Below are positions 44,368 through 55,725 of a stretch of 64,000 nt of DNA, piece by piece (the first letter of the stretch is position 1; each line of letters starts with the position of its first letter). The stretch comes from Candidatus Physcocola equi. Its GTDB lineage: Bacteria; Bacteroidota; Bacteroidia; Bacteroidales; Paludibacteraceae. The position numbers and the translations under genes are program-made. The stretch lies in contig JAGHUM010000036.1 of assembly GCA_018064855.1 (NCBI GenBank), positions 1-64,000 on the forward strand, in the 5' to 3' direction. The notes beneath the pieces are model-generated. The model was given only the letters and a program-made list of their open reading frames with translations, was not told where the DNA came from and did not search any database.

Positions 44368-47010
44368 ATGGAGCTGGCTAGCAAATATGATCCTTCTGAA
44401 GTGGAGGATAAGTGGTATCAATATTGGCTTAATAATGGTTTTTTCAATTCGAAACCAGATGGTAGAAAACCATATACGGTAGTCATTCCGCCACCAAATG
44501 TGACAGGTGTGCTTCACATGGGTCACATGCTCAATAATACGATTCAGGATATTCTTGTTCGTAGAGCTAGAATGCAAGGTTTTAATGCTTGTTGGGTGCC
44601 AGGTACAGACCATGCTTCCATAGCGACTGAAGCAAAGGTGGTTAACAAGTTGGCTCAAAGTGGAATCAAGAAGACTGATTTGACTCGTGAACAGTTCCTT
44701 ACACATGCTTGGGATTGGACTCACGAGCATGGAGGCATCATTCTTGAACAGTTGAAAAAGTTGGGCGCTTCTTGCGATTGGAGCAGAACTGCATTTACAA
44801 TGGATGAAGACCGTAGCAAAAGTGTGCTAAAGGTTTTCTGCGACCTATACAATAAAGGCCTCATTTACCGTGGTATTCGTATGGTCAACTGGGATCCAAA
44901 GGCGCTTACTGCTTTAAGTGATGAAGAAGTTATATATAAGGAAGAACATAGCCATCTTTTCTATTTGAAATATATGGTAGCCGATGAACAAGGCAAACCA
45001 TCATCAGGTAAATATGCTATTGTTGCTACCACTCGTCCGGAAACCATCATGGGTGATACAGCCATGTGTATTAACCCTAATGACCCTAAAAATGAATGGC
45101 TTAAAGGAAAGAAGGTTATTGTACCTTTGGTAAATCGTGTCATTCCTGTCATTGAAGATGAATACGTTGACGTTGAGTTTGGTACTGGTTGCTTAAAGGT
45201 TACTCCAGCCCATGATGTGAATGACTACATGCTCGGTGAAAAGTATAACCTTAAAGTGATAGACATTTTTAATGATAATGGTACCATCAGTGAAGCGGCT
45301 GGCATGTATGTAGGTCAAGATCGTTTCGATGTAAGAAAGCAGATTGCGGAAGACCTCAAAGCTGCAGGCTTACTTGAGAAGATGGAAGATTATAATAATA
45401 AAGTAGGGTATTCTGAAAGAACGAATGTGGTTATTGAACCGAAACTTTCAATGCAATGGTTCTTGAAGATGGAGCATTTGGCAAAAATTGCTCTTGAACC
45501 TGTTCTCAAGGATGATATCAAGTTCTACCCGTCAAAATACAAGAATACCTATCGTCACTGGATGGAAAACATCAAAGACTGGTGTATCAGTCGTCAACTT
45601 TGGTGGGGACACCGCATTCCTGCGTATTTCTTACCAAAGGGTGGCTTTGTAGTTGCTGAAACACCAGAATTGGCATTGAAAGCTGCTGTTGAGAAGACTG
45701 GGGATTCATCATTAAAGATAGAGGATCTTCGTCAAGATGAAGATTGTCTTGATACGTGGTTCTCTTCATGGTTGTGGCCAATCTCTTTGTTTGGTGGCAT
45801 AAACAATCCAGGCAACGAGGAAATCAAATATTATTATCCTACTTGTGATTTGGTTACAGGTCCGGATATTATTTTCTTCTGGGTTGCCCGTATGATTATG
45901 GCCGGTTACGAATATCAGGGAGAAATGCCATTCAAGAATGTATATTTTACTGGCATCGTTCGTGATAAGATTGGTCGTAAGATGTCAAAGAGTCTTGGCA
46001 ACTCTCCTGATCCGCTTGATCTCATTGCTAAATTTGGCGCTGATGGTGTTCGTATGGGTATGATGTTGTCGGCCCCTGCTGGTAATGACATTCTGTTTGA
46101 CGAATCATTATGTGAACAAGGACGTAACTTTAATAATAAGATTTGGAATGCATTCCGTCTTGTAAAAGGTTGGGAAGTCGATAATTCATTGGCTCAGCCA
46201 GAATCTGCTAAACTTGCAATCGTATGGTTTAAAGAACAATTGGCAAAGACAATTGCTGAAATCGATGATTGCTTTTCAAAGTATCGAATCAGTGAGGCGC
46301 TCATGGCTGTTTACAAATTGTTCCGTGATGAGTTCTCTGCTTGGTATTTGGAAATGGTAAAACCTGAATACCAACATCCAATTGATGCCGAGACATTGAA
46401 TGTGACGTTTGACTTCTTTGAACAATTGCTTAAGTTGCTTCACCCGTTCATGCCTTTCATTACAGAGGAATTATATCAGGCGATAAAAGAACGTGACAGC
46501 AAAGATAGCATCATGATTGCTTTGCAACCGAAGACTTGTACATTCAACGAGAATGTAATTTCTGTCATGGAAGAAACTAAGAATTTGGTGGCTGGCATAC
46601 GCAACTTGCGTGCGGAAAAAGGAATCTCTCCTCGTAAAGAGTTTGATGTTTTCTATAATGGAAACTTGAATGCTGCTAATAACGTTCTTGTTCAGAAATT
46701 GGCCAATGTGACTTCAATTTGCCCAAGCAATGTTAAACCGGAAGGCGCAGTTGCTTCATTCATGGTGGGAACCACAGAAATATTCGTTCCTCTTGGTGAA
46801 ACAATTGATGTGGCAGCAGAAGTGAAAAAAATAGAGGCTGACATTAAGTATTACGAAGGATTCTTGATTTCGGTAGAAAAGAAACTTGGCAATGAGAAGT
46901 TTGTTGCAAATGCAAAACCAGAAATTGTAGAAAACGAAAGAAAGAAAAAAGCCGATGCAGAAAGTAAGCTTGCTACTTTGAAAGCAAATCTGGATGCCCT
47001 TAAAAAGTAA
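44368..47010 (+). CDS. valS: Valyl-tRNA synthetase
   Basis: This class Ia synthetase charges tRNA-Val. HIGH-type motif HMGH (50-53, in [15 protein letters not shown]), the CP1 editing domain with [13 protein letters not shown] and [21 protein letters not shown] (538-542, [13 protein letters not shown]), the anticodon-binding helical domain and a C-terminal Val-RS coiled coil ([20 protein letters not shown]) are all present. The 880-aa length is normal. It is followed 61 nt later by ndk, with a weak hairpin (TTCCCG/CGGGAA) in between, so read-through into ndk is likely. Confidence 0.98.
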   Translation: MELASKYDPSEVEDKWYQYWLNNGFFNSKPDGRKPYTVVIPPPNVTGVLHMGHMLNNTIQDILVRRARMQGFNACWVPGTDHASIATEAKVVNKLAQSGIKKTDLTREQFLTHAWDWTHEHGGIILEQLKKLGASCDWSRTAFTMDEDRSKSVLKVFCDLYNKGLIYRGIRMVNWDPKALTALSDEEVIYKEEHSHLFYLKYMVADEQGKPSSGKYAIVATTRPETIMGDTAMCINPNDPKNEWLKGKKVIVPLVNRVIPVIEDEYVDVEFGTGCLKVTPAHDVNDYMLGEKYNLKVIDIFNDNGTISEAAGMYVGQDRFDVRKQIAEDLKAAGLLEKMEDYNNKVGYSERTNVVIEPKLSMQWFLKMEHLAKIALEPVLKDDIKFYPSKYKNTYRHWMENIKDWCISRQLWWGHRIPAYFLPKGGFVVAETPELALKAAVEKTGDSSLKIEDLRQDEDCLDTWFSSWLWPISLFGGINNPGNEEIKYYYPTCDLVTGPDIIFFWVARMIMAGYEYQGEMPFKNVYFTGIVRDKIGRKMSKSLGNSPDPLDLIAKFGADGVRMGMMLSAPAGNDILFDESLCEQGRNFNNKIWNAFRLVKGWEVDNSLAQPESAKLAIVWFKEQLAKTIAEIDDCFSKYRISEALMAVYKLFRDEFSAWYLEMVKPEYQHPIDAETLNVTFDFFEQLLKLLHPFMPFITEELYQAIKERDSKDSIMIALQPKTCTFNENVISVMEETKNLVAGIRNLRAEKGISPRKEFDVFYNGNLNAANNVLVQKLANVTSICPSNVKPEGAVASFMVGTTEIFVPLGETIDVAAEVKKIEADIKYYEGFLISVEKKLGNEKFVANAKPEIVENERKKKADAESKLATLKANLDALKK

Positions 47011-47071
47011 ACCATTTTCCCGGAAGGATTTATTCCCTTTCGGGAATTTTGATTTGAAATAATTGAATAGA

Positions 47072-47536
47072 ATGAAAGAAAAGACTCTTGTTATATTAAA
47101 GCCAAGTTGCGTTGTTCGTGGTTTGGTTGGTGAAGTCACAAAGCGTTTTGAACAGAAAGGGCTTCAGTTGGTCGGAATGAAAATGTGTCAACTCACAGAT
47201 GAACAACTATCAGAACATTATGGCCAACATAAGGGAAAACCATTTTTTCAGCAGTTGAAAGATGCAATGATGGTTACTCCTGTCGTTGTTTGCTGTTATG
47301 AAGGTGTTGATGCTGTGGAAGTGGTTCGCAATATGGCTGGTACAACAAATGGAAGAAAGTCTCCAATGGGTACTATTCGTGGAGATTTGTGTATGAGCTT
47401 CCAGGAGAATATTGTTCACACTAGCGATTCCAAAGAAAATGCGGAAATAGAGTTGAAACGATTCTTCAAACCAGAAGAGATTTTCTCATATGAATTGCCT
47501 CAATGCTCGTTTATCTACGCTGCCGATGAGGTGTGA
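47072..47536 (+). CDS. ndk: Nucleoside-diphosphate kinase
   Basis: Ndk transfers the gamma-phosphate between NTPs and NDPs through phospho-His. The start is ATG 47072 (MKEKTLVILKPSCVVRG); the frame extends three codons to a TTG that is less likely. The active His is H116 in NIVHTSDS; nucleotide-site segments RGLVGEV and TNGRKSPMGTIRGDLC are visible. The 154-aa length is normal for the family in Bacteroidetes. Confidence 0.96.
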   Translation: MKEKTLVILKPSCVVRGLVGEVTKRFEQKGLQLVGMKMCQLTDEQLSEHYGQHKGKPFFQQLKDAMMVTPVVVCCYEGVDAVEVVRNMAGTTNGRKSPMGTIRGDLCMSFQENIVHTSDSKENAEIELKRFFKPEEIFSYELPQCSFIYAADEV

Positions 47537-47604
47537 TTACTGAAAAAATTATCAACATTTTGTGAAAAATACAAATTTGATGTTTTTACGCATTGATTTT
47601 TTTA

Positions 47605-47612
47605 TAACTTTG
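47605..47612 (+). promoter_or_regulatory. -7 promoter box for nifJ
   Basis: TAACTTTG matches TAnnTTTG. It lies 124 nt before the nifJ ATG, which implies a leader of about 115 nt. No good -33 TTTG at the usual distance. Confidence 0.55.
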
Positions 47613-47735
47613 TAAGCATGCATATTCTGGTTACTTGACTAATTTTCTTGTAAAATATAGTATATCAGTATTTTTGCTGTTTTTATAGGAATATAAACGA
47701 CATAATTGTAATATTAAATACTAACAAAAACCATT

Positions 47736-50700
47736 ATGGCTAAAGAAAAGAAATTCATCACTTGTGATGGTAATGAGGCTGCTGCACATATCTCGTATAT
47801 GTTCAGCGAATGTGCCTGCATCTACCCAATCACTCCTTCTTCTACAATGGCTGAACATGTAGATGAATGGGCTGCGCAAGGTAGAAAGAACATTTTTGGT
47901 GAGATTGTATCGGTAACTGAAATGCAGTCTGAAGCTGGTGCGGCTGGTGCTGTTCACGGTGCTATCCAGGCTGGTGCTCTCACTTCTACTTACACTGCAT
48001 CACAGGGTCTCCTTTTGATGATTCCTAACATGTATAAGATTGCGGCTGAAAAAATGCCTGCTGTCTTCCATGTCTCTGCACGTACAATTGCTTCTCACAC
48101 TCTTTGTATCTTTGGCGACCACCAAGACGTTTATGCTTGTCGTCAGACAGGTTTTGCAATGCTTGCTGAAGGATCTGTACAGGAAGTTATGGATCTTGCA
48201 GGTGTAGCTCACCTTTCTACTATCAAGAGTCAGGTTCCATTCCTCAATTTCTTTGATGGTTTCCGTACTTCACACGAAATTCAGAAGATTGAAAAACTCG
48301 AAAACGAAGATCTCGCTCCGCTCATCGATCAGGAAAAGCTTGCAGAATTCCGTAATCGCGCACTCTCTCCACTTCACCCAGTGATGCGTGGTATGGCTGA
48401 GAACCCAGATACATTCTTCTCTCACCGCGAATCTTGCAACACCATGTACAACAACGTTCCTGCGATCGTTGAAGATTACATGAAGGAAATCTCAAAGATC
48501 ACAGGTCGTAACTATGGCTTGTTCGATTATTATGGCGCAGCTGATGCTGAATACGTGATTGTCGCAATGGGTTCAGTTACAGAATGTATCCGTGAAACAA
48601 TTGATTTCCTTTCAAAACAGCGTAAGAAAGTTGGTCTCGTAGCAGTTCACTTGTTCCGTCCATTCTCTACCAAGCACTTGCTTGCTGCAGTTCCTGCTTC
48701 TTGTAAGGTGCTTACAGTACTCGACAGAACTAAAGAACCTGGTGCAAATGGTGATCCTTTGTATCTTGATGTTTGTGAGTCTTACAATGGTGTTAAGAAT
48801 GCTCCTAAGATTGTTGCAGGTCGTTATGGTCTTGGTTCTAACGACACAACTCCAGCTCAGATGATTGCTGTTTATGAAAACATGGCGATGAATGAGCCTA
48901 AGCATCACTTTACTGTAGGTATCGTTGATGACGTTACTTTCACTTCACTTCCTAAGAAGGAAGAAATCGCTGTTGCTGGTGAAGGTACATTTGAGGCTAA
49001 GTTCTTCGGTCTTGGTGCAGATGGTACTGTAGGTGCAAACAAGAATTCAGTTAAGATCATCGGTGATAATACTAACAAATATTGTCAGGCTTATTTCTCA
49101 TATGACTCTAAGAAGTCGGGTGGTTTCACTTGTTCTCACCTCCGTTTCGGTGACAATCAGATTCGCTCTACTTACTTGGTAACAACTCCTAACTTTGTTG
49201 CATGTCACGTTCAAGCATACCTTCACATGTATGATGTGACTCGTGGCCTTCGTAAGAATGGTACTTTCCTTTTGAATACAATTTGGGAAGGTGAAGAGCT
49301 TGCGAAGAACCTTCCAAACAAAGTGAAGAAGTACTTCGCAGAAAATAACATCACTGTTTACTATATCAACGCTACTAAGATTGCTCAGGAAATTGGTCTT
49401 GGAAACCGTACCAACACCATCCTTCAGTCTGCATTCTTCCGTATCACAGAAGTTATCCCTGTAGACTTGGCAGTTGAACAGATGAAGAAGTTCATCGTTA
49501 AGTCTTATGGTAAGAAGGGTGAAGATGTAGTTAATAAGAACTATGCAGCAGTAGATCGTGGTGGTGAGTACAAACAACTTGCAGTTGATCCATCATGGGC
49601 TTCTTTGTCAGAAGATAAGGCTCCTGCAAATAATGATCCTGAATTCATCAATAATGTTGTACGTCCAATCAACGCTCAGAATGGTGACCTTCTCCCAGTT
49701 TCTGCATTTAAAGGTATTGAATGTGGTGAATGGCCTGCAGGTACTGCTCAGTATGAAAAGCGTGGCGTATCTACATTCGTTCCTGTATGGAATGCTGCAG
49801 ACTGCGTAGAATGTAACAACTGTGCATATGTTTGCCCTCACTCATGTATCCGTCCTATCGTTATGGATGCTGATGAAGTTAAGGGTATCAAGGGTGATGT
49901 ACGTGAAATGAAGGCTCCTGCTGCATTGAAGGGCATGAATTTCAGAATCCAGGTTGGTGTTTTGGACTGTCTTGGATGTGGCAACTGTGTTGACGTATGT
50001 CTTGGTAACAATGCCGAAAAGGGCAAGAATGCTCTTAAGATGGTTCCATTTGATCCAAATGCAGAATCAACTGCAGTTGAAGCTGCTAACTGGGATTATT
50101 CGGTTAAGAACGTTAAGTCAAAACAGAATTTGGTTGACATCACAGCAAACGTTAAGAACAGCCAGTTGGCAACTCCTTTGTTTGAGTTCTCTGGTGCTTG
50201 CTCTGGTTGTGGTGAAACTCCATATGTTAAGCTCCTTTCACAGTTGTTCGGTGAACGTGAAATCGTAGCAAATGCTACAGGTTGTTCTTCAATCTATTCA
50301 GGTTCAATCCCTTCAACTCCTTATACAACAAATGCTGATGGTCGTGGTCCAGCTTGGGCTAACTCATTGTTTGAAGACTTCTGCGAATTCGGTCTCGGTA
50401 TGGAACTTGCAAACGAAAAGATGCGTGCAAGAATCGAAGCTGTTATGAACGAAGCTATTGCTGCAGATTGCACACCTGCTGAAGCAAAAGAATTGTTCAA
50501 GACTTGGATTGAAGTTAAAGATGATGCTGCAAAATGTCAGGAAGTTTGCGACAAGATCTTCCCTATGGTTGATGCAAACAAAGAAAAATGCAACCATTGC
50601 AAGCAGTTGTCTGAACTTAAGGGTTATATGATCAAGAGAAGCCAGTGGATCATCGGTGGTGACGGTGCTTCTTACGATATCGGTTACGGAGGTCTCGACC

Positions 50701-51293
50701 ACGTGATTGCATCTGGTAAGAACGTTAACATTTTGGTTCTTGATACTGAAGTTTACTCTAACACAGGTGGTCAGTCTTCAAAGGCAACACCACTTGGTGC
50801 AATTGCTAAGTTCGCTGCTTCTGGTAAGCGTGTTCGCAAGAAAGACCTTGGCATGATTGCAACTACTTATGGTTATGTTTATGTTGCACAAATTGCTATG
50901 GGTGCTAATCCAGCACAGTGCTTGAAAGCTCTTAAAGAAGCTGAAGCATACAATGGTCCTTCATTGGTTATTGCTTATGCTCCTTGTATCAACCACGGTT
51001 TGAAGGCTGGTATGGGTAAGGCACAGGCAGAAGAGAAGAAGGCGGTTGAATGTGGTTACTGGCACTTGTGGAGATTCAATCCAGAACTCGAGGCAGAAGG
51101 CAAGAACCCATTCACTCTTGATTCTAAGGAACCAGATTACACTAAGTTCCAGGATTTCTTGAAGGGTGAAAACCGTTATGCTTCAGTAATGAAGATGTAT
51201 CCAGCAGAAGCTCAGGAATTGTTCAATGCCAGTGAAGAAATGGCTAAGAAACGTTACCAGAGCTATGTTCGTATGACTAAGATGGAATATTAA
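47736..51293 (+). CDS. nifJ: Pyruvate:ferredoxin (flavodoxin) oxidoreductase
   Basis: This single-chain PFOR oxidises pyruvate to acetyl-CoA and CO2, reducing ferredoxin, and is a central enzyme of anaerobes. The 1185-aa protein carries domains I-VI in order: the N-terminal pyrimidine-binding domain (EAAAHISYMFSECACIYPIT), the transketolase-C-like domain, and a 2x[4Fe-4S] ferredoxin domain with CVECNNCAYVCPHSC and CLGCGNCVDVC. The C-terminal ThDP-binding domain follows with SGACSGCGETPYVKLL, the GDGASYDIGYGG Mg/ThDP motif and NTGGQSSKATPLG. It is a single gene with its own terminator and strongly biased codon use, as expected for a highly expressed gene. Confidence 0.97.
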   Translation: MAKEKKFITCDGNEAAAHISYMFSECACIYPITPSSTMAEHVDEWAAQGRKNIFGEIVSVTEMQSEAGAAGAVHGAIQAGALTSTYTASQGLLLMIPNMYKIAAEKMPAVFHVSARTIASHTLCIFGDHQDVYACRQTGFAMLAEGSVQEVMDLAGVAHLSTIKSQVPFLNFFDGFRTSHEIQKIEKLENEDLAPLIDQEKLAEFRNRALSPLHPVMRGMAENPDTFFSHRESCNTMYNNVPAIVEDYMKEISKITGRNYGLFDYYGAADAEYVIVAMGSVTECIRETIDFLSKQRKKVGLVAVHLFRPFSTKHLLAAVPASCKVLTVLDRTKEPGANGDPLYLDVCESYNGVKNAPKIVAGRYGLGSNDTTPAQMIAVYENMAMNEPKHHFTVGIVDDVTFTSLPKKEEIAVAGEGTFEAKFFGLGADGTVGANKNSVKIIGDNTNKYCQAYFSYDSKKSGGFTCSHLRFGDNQIRSTYLVTTPNFVACHVQAYLHMYDVTRGLRKNGTFLLNTIWEGEELAKNLPNKVKKYFAENNITVYYINATKIAQEIGLGNRTNTILQSAFFRITEVIPVDLAVEQMKKFIVKSYGKKGEDVVNKNYAAVDRGGEYKQLAVDPSWASLSEDKAPANNDPEFINNVVRPINAQNGDLLPVSAFKGIECGEWPAGTAQYEKRGVSTFVPVWNAADCVECNNCAYVCPHSCIRPIVMDADEVKGIKGDVREMKAPAALKGMNFRIQVGVLDCLGCGNCVDVCLGNNAEKGKNALKMVPFDPNAESTAVEAANWDYSVKNVKSKQNLVDITANVKNSQLATPLFEFSGACSGCGETPYVKLLSQLFGEREIVANATGCSSIYSGSIPSTPYTTNADGRGPAWANSLFEDFCEFGLGMELANEKMRARIEAVMNEAIAADCTPAEAKELFKTWIEVKDDAAKCQEVCDKIFPMVDANKEKCNHCKQLSELKGYMIKRSQWIIGGDGASYDIGYGGLDHVIASGKNVNILVLDTEVYSNTGGQSSKATPLGAIAKFAASGKRVRKKDLGMIATTYGYVYVAQIAMGANPAQCLKALKEAEAYNGPSLVIAYAPCINHGLKAGMGKAQAEEKKAVECGYWHLWRFNPELEAEGKNPFTLDSKEPDYTKFQDFLKGENRYASVMKMYPAEAQELFNASEEMAKKRYQSYVRMTKMEY

Positions 51294-51319
51294 TTCTCAT
51301 TAAGTTATATCTGTCAGTA

Positions 51320-51352
51320 AGCGGGAAGGTCATTGACTTTCCCGCTTTTTTT
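51320..51352 (+). terminator. Terminator of nifJ
   Basis: AGCGGGAAG (51320-51328) pairs with CTTTCCCGCT (51337-51346) with a small bulge, followed by a T-rich run. Confidence 0.85.
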
Positions 51353-51395
51353 GTTTGCGTACTGTTCAATGTTGGTTTTCAGTTTTTCCTTTTAT

Positions 51396-51426
51396 TTTGA
51401 TGTCATGGAAAAAGTCATTATATTTG
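51396..51426 (+). promoter_or_regulatory. Promoter of the hybrid two-component regulator
   Basis: TTTG (51396-51399) and TATATTTG (51419-51426), spaced 19 bp: a full consensus match about 25 nt before the ATG. Confidence 0.8.
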
Positions 51427-51450
51427 TATAAATACAAATAGAATTTGATA

Positions 51451-54400
51451 ATGCGGACGTTATTGTGGCTACACAATCAGAATAAACGTAGCTATTTATA
51501 TATTCTTTTTTTGATGTGTTGGTTCTGTTCATCTTTATTGTATGGCCAGAAAAATCGTTTTGTTGATTGTTACACGTCTAAACACGGTTTGGCACAAAAC
51601 TCTGTAAACGATATTGCTAAAGATTCATTAGGTTTTGTTTGGGTCGCGACAAATGATGGAATAAGTAGATTTGATGGCTATTCATTTCAGAATTATAAAG
51701 TGTCGTCTTCGACTTTTGATTGTGGATTAAACAACCAGTTTCTTCAAATATTAACGGATAAACAGGGAAACATTTGGACCAGGAATACGCTTGGCCAGGT
51801 ATTTATGTTTAATGTCCCCAATGGCATTTTTTCTATATATCCAGATCCTCAGGAGAATAGAGGTGATAATTATTTGTTTGTAAACAAAGTTGATCTTTTG
51901 CGGAATGGAGAATTGTGGTTGCTTGGAAGTGAAAAAGGCGCTATTTGTGTTGAATATAAAGGTCATGAATATGTCTCTTCTTCCTATTTTATTGGAGAGA
52001 GTCACGCTGTTGTTAATTCTGTTTTTGTAGATAATGCCAATGTTTTATGGGCATTAACTGATAAGGGTATATATAGACGAAATGATAAGAATTCATTTGA
52101 AACAATGTATTCGGGAGTCTGCGTTTATGATTGTATTGAAATAAATAATGATTTGTTGTTTTCATGCGACAATGGTGTTTTGCTGAAATATGATTTTGTC
52201 AAGAATAGTTTTACTAAACATTCTGTTGAAGATCAAGTGAATTTGAGATATTTATATTCGTTAGGCAAATCAAATGTCTTGGCTTTATCTGATCATGCAT
52301 ATTATGAAGTGGAATTGCCTTCATGTCAAAACAGAAAACTGCCCTATACAAACAATATGACAATGTTGTCTTCTTTCGAGGATGATAATGGCAATATTTG
52401 GGTTCGCAATGAGAAGACTGTACAAAAAATACAATCAGCAGAAGTTGCAGAAACTCCCAATACCCATCGTGATCACAAAAAAGGTTATGGTGTAGTCGAT
52501 GAAAATGAATCATTAATAGTTTTATCTGATTTTGGAGATTGTGTGGCTGTTCAAAATTTGCAGCCCATTTTATCTGATACGGTTGGGGTGTTATGGGTGG
52601 CAGATAAGAACAATGGTCTAAAAAAATATGTGGACAATTCAACTCAGTTCAGATTCGTAAATTGTAATTCTCTAACTAAATCCGATGTCGGAGAAATTTC
52701 GGCTATAACGTGCGATGAAAAAGGGCAATTGTGGGTCTCAACAAAGAATGACTGCCTAATGATATTTGATAAAAATGCAAATTTTGTCACATTTGTAAAT
52801 TCTAATGGCTTGTTCTCTTCTTCCAAATGTCATTTCCCATCTGTCTCCTCATTGTGCGAGGGAAAGAATGGTGTAATCTGGGCAAGTCATGGGAAGACTA
52901 TTTTAAAGATTTTGCCGAATAAAGATCTGAAGAGGTTTACAGAAGGCCCGGATACACCTAATGACATGAAAGTAAACGATATGCTTGAAGATGAAAGTGG
53001 CCGTTTATGGATATCTACAGAAGTTGACGGACTCCATATGCTTTCATTCTCCAAAGAAACATATAAGTTTGATAATCGAAGAACCGGATTAAAGGGTTGT
53101 TATCCTCCAACTGTTATCCAAACAAAATGTTTGATGACTGATAAAACTGGCAATATTTGGTTAGGAAGCAACGATGGATTGACAGTTTTTTCTCCTGATT
53201 TCCCAGATTTGAAGTATTTGAAGTTCTTTTATTATAATCCGGAAAACTCAAATATGACAAGTTGTGATGTGTCTGATTTGTATCAGGATGCAGACGGCGC
53301 AATCTGGATTGCATCTTATGGAGGAGGTTTGATGAAGACGGATAGTTTCGAATTGGGAGAAACCCCTGTATTCAAGACATTTAATAAAGAAAACAAAAAG
53401 CTTTCATCCGATTTGATCTCTTCAATAAATGAAGACAAGAAAGGGAATCTTTGGCTTGTATCTGATCGTTCTTTGATAAAGTTTGAAAAAAAGGAAGGTC
53501 TATATACTTTTATGCAGTTGGATGATGAGATAAAAAAAGGGGATTTTGGCAGATTTTTCATACAAACCAAGTTGGGCGAAATAGCGTTGGCATCAACCGA
53601 TGGATTATATTTGATGAATCCTAATGAAATGGAGAGTTTTGTATATTCTCCCCAAATTGTTTTCTCTCGCTTCTTATTATTCAACAAAGGTACGAAATCT
53701 AGTGAGAACAATGTCGTAAATTGCGATATAAACACCAACCATTCCATAGTATTGTCACATAATCAATCTTTTTTCTCTATCGAGTTTGCAGCCTTAGATT
53801 ATAGGAATACAGATTTTATAGAATATGCGATTAAGTTAGATGGTTTTGATGAGGATTGGAATTATGTCGGGAAACAGCGTTTGGCTACTTATACAAATCT
53901 ACCTCATGGAACGTATGAATTTCATGTTAAATCAACAAATGGAGAAGGGCAGTGGTGTGACAATGAACGTGTGTTGACTATAGAAATTAAACCTGCATTT
54001 TGGCAAACAAATTTGGCCTGGTTTTTATATGTGGTTTTGTTTGCTGCATTGGTCTATGGAGCAGTGTATGCTTATTTGAAGTTTTACAAGATGAGATCAG
54101 ACATGCAGTTTGAGCAAGAAATGTCTAATATGAAAATGCAATTCTTCACCGATGTTTCTCATGAATTAAGAACGCCGTTATCTTTGATTTCTGCTCCTGT
54201 GGAGAATCTCCTTGAAAATGGGAATTTGAAAACAAAAGAAAAAGAGCAATTGGAAATTGTTAAGACAAATACGGATCGAATGATGCGTATGCTCAATCAG
54301 ATTCTTGATTTCAGAAAACTCCAGAGTAACAAGATGAGATTAAGGGTTGAACAAACCGTATTGGCTGATTTGGTGAATAAATGCTGTGATAATTTCAGAG

Positions 54401-55710
54401 AAATGGCAGTTAAACGAAATATTGCATTTGATGTGTTTAATCATATTGATAATGCGATGTGTTGGCTGGATCAAGACAAAATAGACACTGTAATGTTTAA
54501 CTTGTTGTCCAACGCTTTTAAGTTTACTCCTGAAGGGAAATCCATTTCTGTATCTTTGGATAGAGATGAAGATAATTATTCCATTTCAGTGGAAGATCAA
54601 GGCTGTGGTATGCCACAATCTAAAACGCATTTGATATTTGAACGTTTTAAGACGTTGCAAGCGAAATCTCTTACCAATCAGACCGGTACTGGAATAGGAT
54701 TGGCGTTGGTGAAGGAAATCATAGATCTTCATAGAGGAGCAATTTTAGTTGAAACAGAAGAGGGCGTTGGATCCAAATTTTGCGTGAAATTGAAAATCGG
54801 AAAAGAACACTTTGGAACGGAAACTGATATTATTGAGGCGGTAGAGAAAGAATACACTGACAACACAATCGTTCAGTCTGACAAAGAAACAACAATACTG
54901 ATTGTAGAAGATAATGATGACTTGAGGAAATTCATCGTTTCTATTCTCTGCGATGACTATAATATAGTTGAGGCAGACAATGGCCAAATAGCCTATGAAA
55001 TGGCTGTTGATAAATGCCCGGATTTTATACTTACTGATATAATGATGCCAGTAATGGATGGCATTGAATTGGTTCGTAGAATACGGTCTAATGATAAGAT
55101 CTCACATGTGCCAGTTGTTTTGCTGACGGCAAAAACAGATATGCAGAGTAAGTTGGAATGCTTAAAAATAGGGGCGAATGATTATATAACAAAACCATTC
55201 AGTGTGGCTTTCTTGCAAACGAGAATTGAAAATATTCTCTTGGAACGTAAAAAATGGCAAGAGCGATTTAGAATCCAGTTGCTTGGTGGCGTGTCTGAAT
55301 CACATTCGTCAGATGTGTATGTGGCAGACAAAACAGATTTGGATGATCAGGAGGTTTCTGTTGTTTCATCACCGAATAGTGCAGATCAAAAGTTTGTCAA
55401 GGAGTTGATGAAGATTGTAGAGGACAACATGGAGAATGAAGACTTGTCTCCTGATATATTAGCAAAAAATATGGAGATGAGTCGTCATAACCTTACTTCC
55501 AAAATCAAAAGTTTATTAGGTTTGACCCCTGTGGAATTGATTAGAGAAGTTCGACTTACAAAAGCCGCATCATTAATTGACTCAGGAGAACTCAATATGA
55601 CGCAAATCACGTATTCTATTGGCATGACTGATTCCCGTTATTTTAGTAGGTGTTTTAAACAAAAGTATGGAATGACACCAACTGAATATAAAAACAGAAA
55701 CCTGACATGA
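51451..55710 (+). CDS. Hybrid two-component system regulator (HTCS) with AraC output
   Basis: The start is ATG 51451; the frame reaches a TTG two codons earlier. This 1419-aa one-protein phosphorelay has a signal/TM segment (YLYILFLMCWFCSSLLYG), a periplasmic sensor of two-component regulator propellers (repeats such as DSLGFVWVATNDGISRFDG and DEKGQLWVSTKN) and a Y_Y_Y domain. A TM helix (about 855-877) leads to HisKA with FFTDVSHELRTPLSLI (His ~904), a HATPase (NLLSNAFKFTPEG, GTGIGLALVKEI), a receiver with phospho-Asp in ILTDIMMPVMDG (~1196) and a C-terminal AraC DNA-binding domain. Such proteins usually sense glycans; no SusC/SusD pair or glycosidase lies beside it. Confidence 0.95.
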   Translation: MRTLLWLHNQNKRSYLYILFLMCWFCSSLLYGQKNRFVDCYTSKHGLAQNSVNDIAKDSLGFVWVATNDGISRFDGYSFQNYKVSSSTFDCGLNNQFLQILTDKQGNIWTRNTLGQVFMFNVPNGIFSIYPDPQENRGDNYLFVNKVDLLRNGELWLLGSEKGAICVEYKGHEYVSSSYFIGESHAVVNSVFVDNANVLWALTDKGIYRRNDKNSFETMYSGVCVYDCIEINNDLLFSCDNGVLLKYDFVKNSFTKHSVEDQVNLRYLYSLGKSNVLALSDHAYYEVELPSCQNRKLPYTNNMTMLSSFEDDNGNIWVRNEKTVQKIQSAEVAETPNTHRDHKKGYGVVDENESLIVLSDFGDCVAVQNLQPILSDTVGVLWVADKNNGLKKYVDNSTQFRFVNCNSLTKSDVGEISAITCDEKGQLWVSTKNDCLMIFDKNANFVTFVNSNGLFSSSKCHFPSVSSLCEGKNGVIWASHGKTILKILPNKDLKRFTEGPDTPNDMKVNDMLEDESGRLWISTEVDGLHMLSFSKETYKFDNRRTGLKGCYPPTVIQTKCLMTDKTGNIWLGSNDGLTVFSPDFPDLKYLKFFYYNPENSNMTSCDVSDLYQDADGAIWIASYGGGLMKTDSFELGETPVFKTFNKENKKLSSDLISSINEDKKGNLWLVSDRSLIKFEKKEGLYTFMQLDDEIKKGDFGRFFIQTKLGEIALASTDGLYLMNPNEMESFVYSPQIVFSRFLLFNKGTKSSENNVVNCDINTNHSIVLSHNQSFFSIEFAALDYRNTDFIEYAIKLDGFDEDWNYVGKQRLATYTNLPHGTYEFHVKSTNGEGQWCDNERVLTIEIKPAFWQTNLAWFLYVVLFAALVYGAVYAYLKFYKMRSDMQFEQEMSNMKMQFFTDVSHELRTPLSLISAPVENLLENGNLKTKEKEQLEIVKTNTDRMMRMLNQILDFRKLQSNKMRLRVEQTVLADLVNKCCDNFREMAVKRNIAFDVFNHIDNAMCWLDQDKIDTVMFNLLSNAFKFTPEGKSISVSLDRDEDNYSISVEDQGCGMPQSKTHLIFERFKTLQAKSLTNQTGTGIGLALVKEIIDLHRGAILVETEEGVGSKFCVKLKIGKEHFGTETDIIEAVEKEYTDNTIVQSDKETTILIVEDNDDLRKFIVSILCDDYNIVEADNGQIAYEMAVDKCPDFILTDIMMPVMDGIELVRRIRSNDKISHVPVVLLTAKTDMQSKLECLKIGANDYITKPFSVAFLQTRIENILLERKKWQERFRIQLLGGVSESHSSDVYVADKTDLDDQEVSVVSSPNSADQKFVKELMKIVEDNMENEDLSPDILAKNMEMSRHNLTSKIKSLLGLTPVELIREVRLTKAASLIDSGELNMTQITYSIGMTDSRYFSRCFKQKYGMTPTEYKNRNLT

Positions 55711-55725
55711 TATGAGTTTATGTTT

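Noticed and set aside
47017..47047. Strong terminator between valS and ndk
   Set aside because: The TTCCCG/CGGGAA pairing is short with a large loop and only a TTTTG tail, so it is mentioned only as a weak hairpin under valS.
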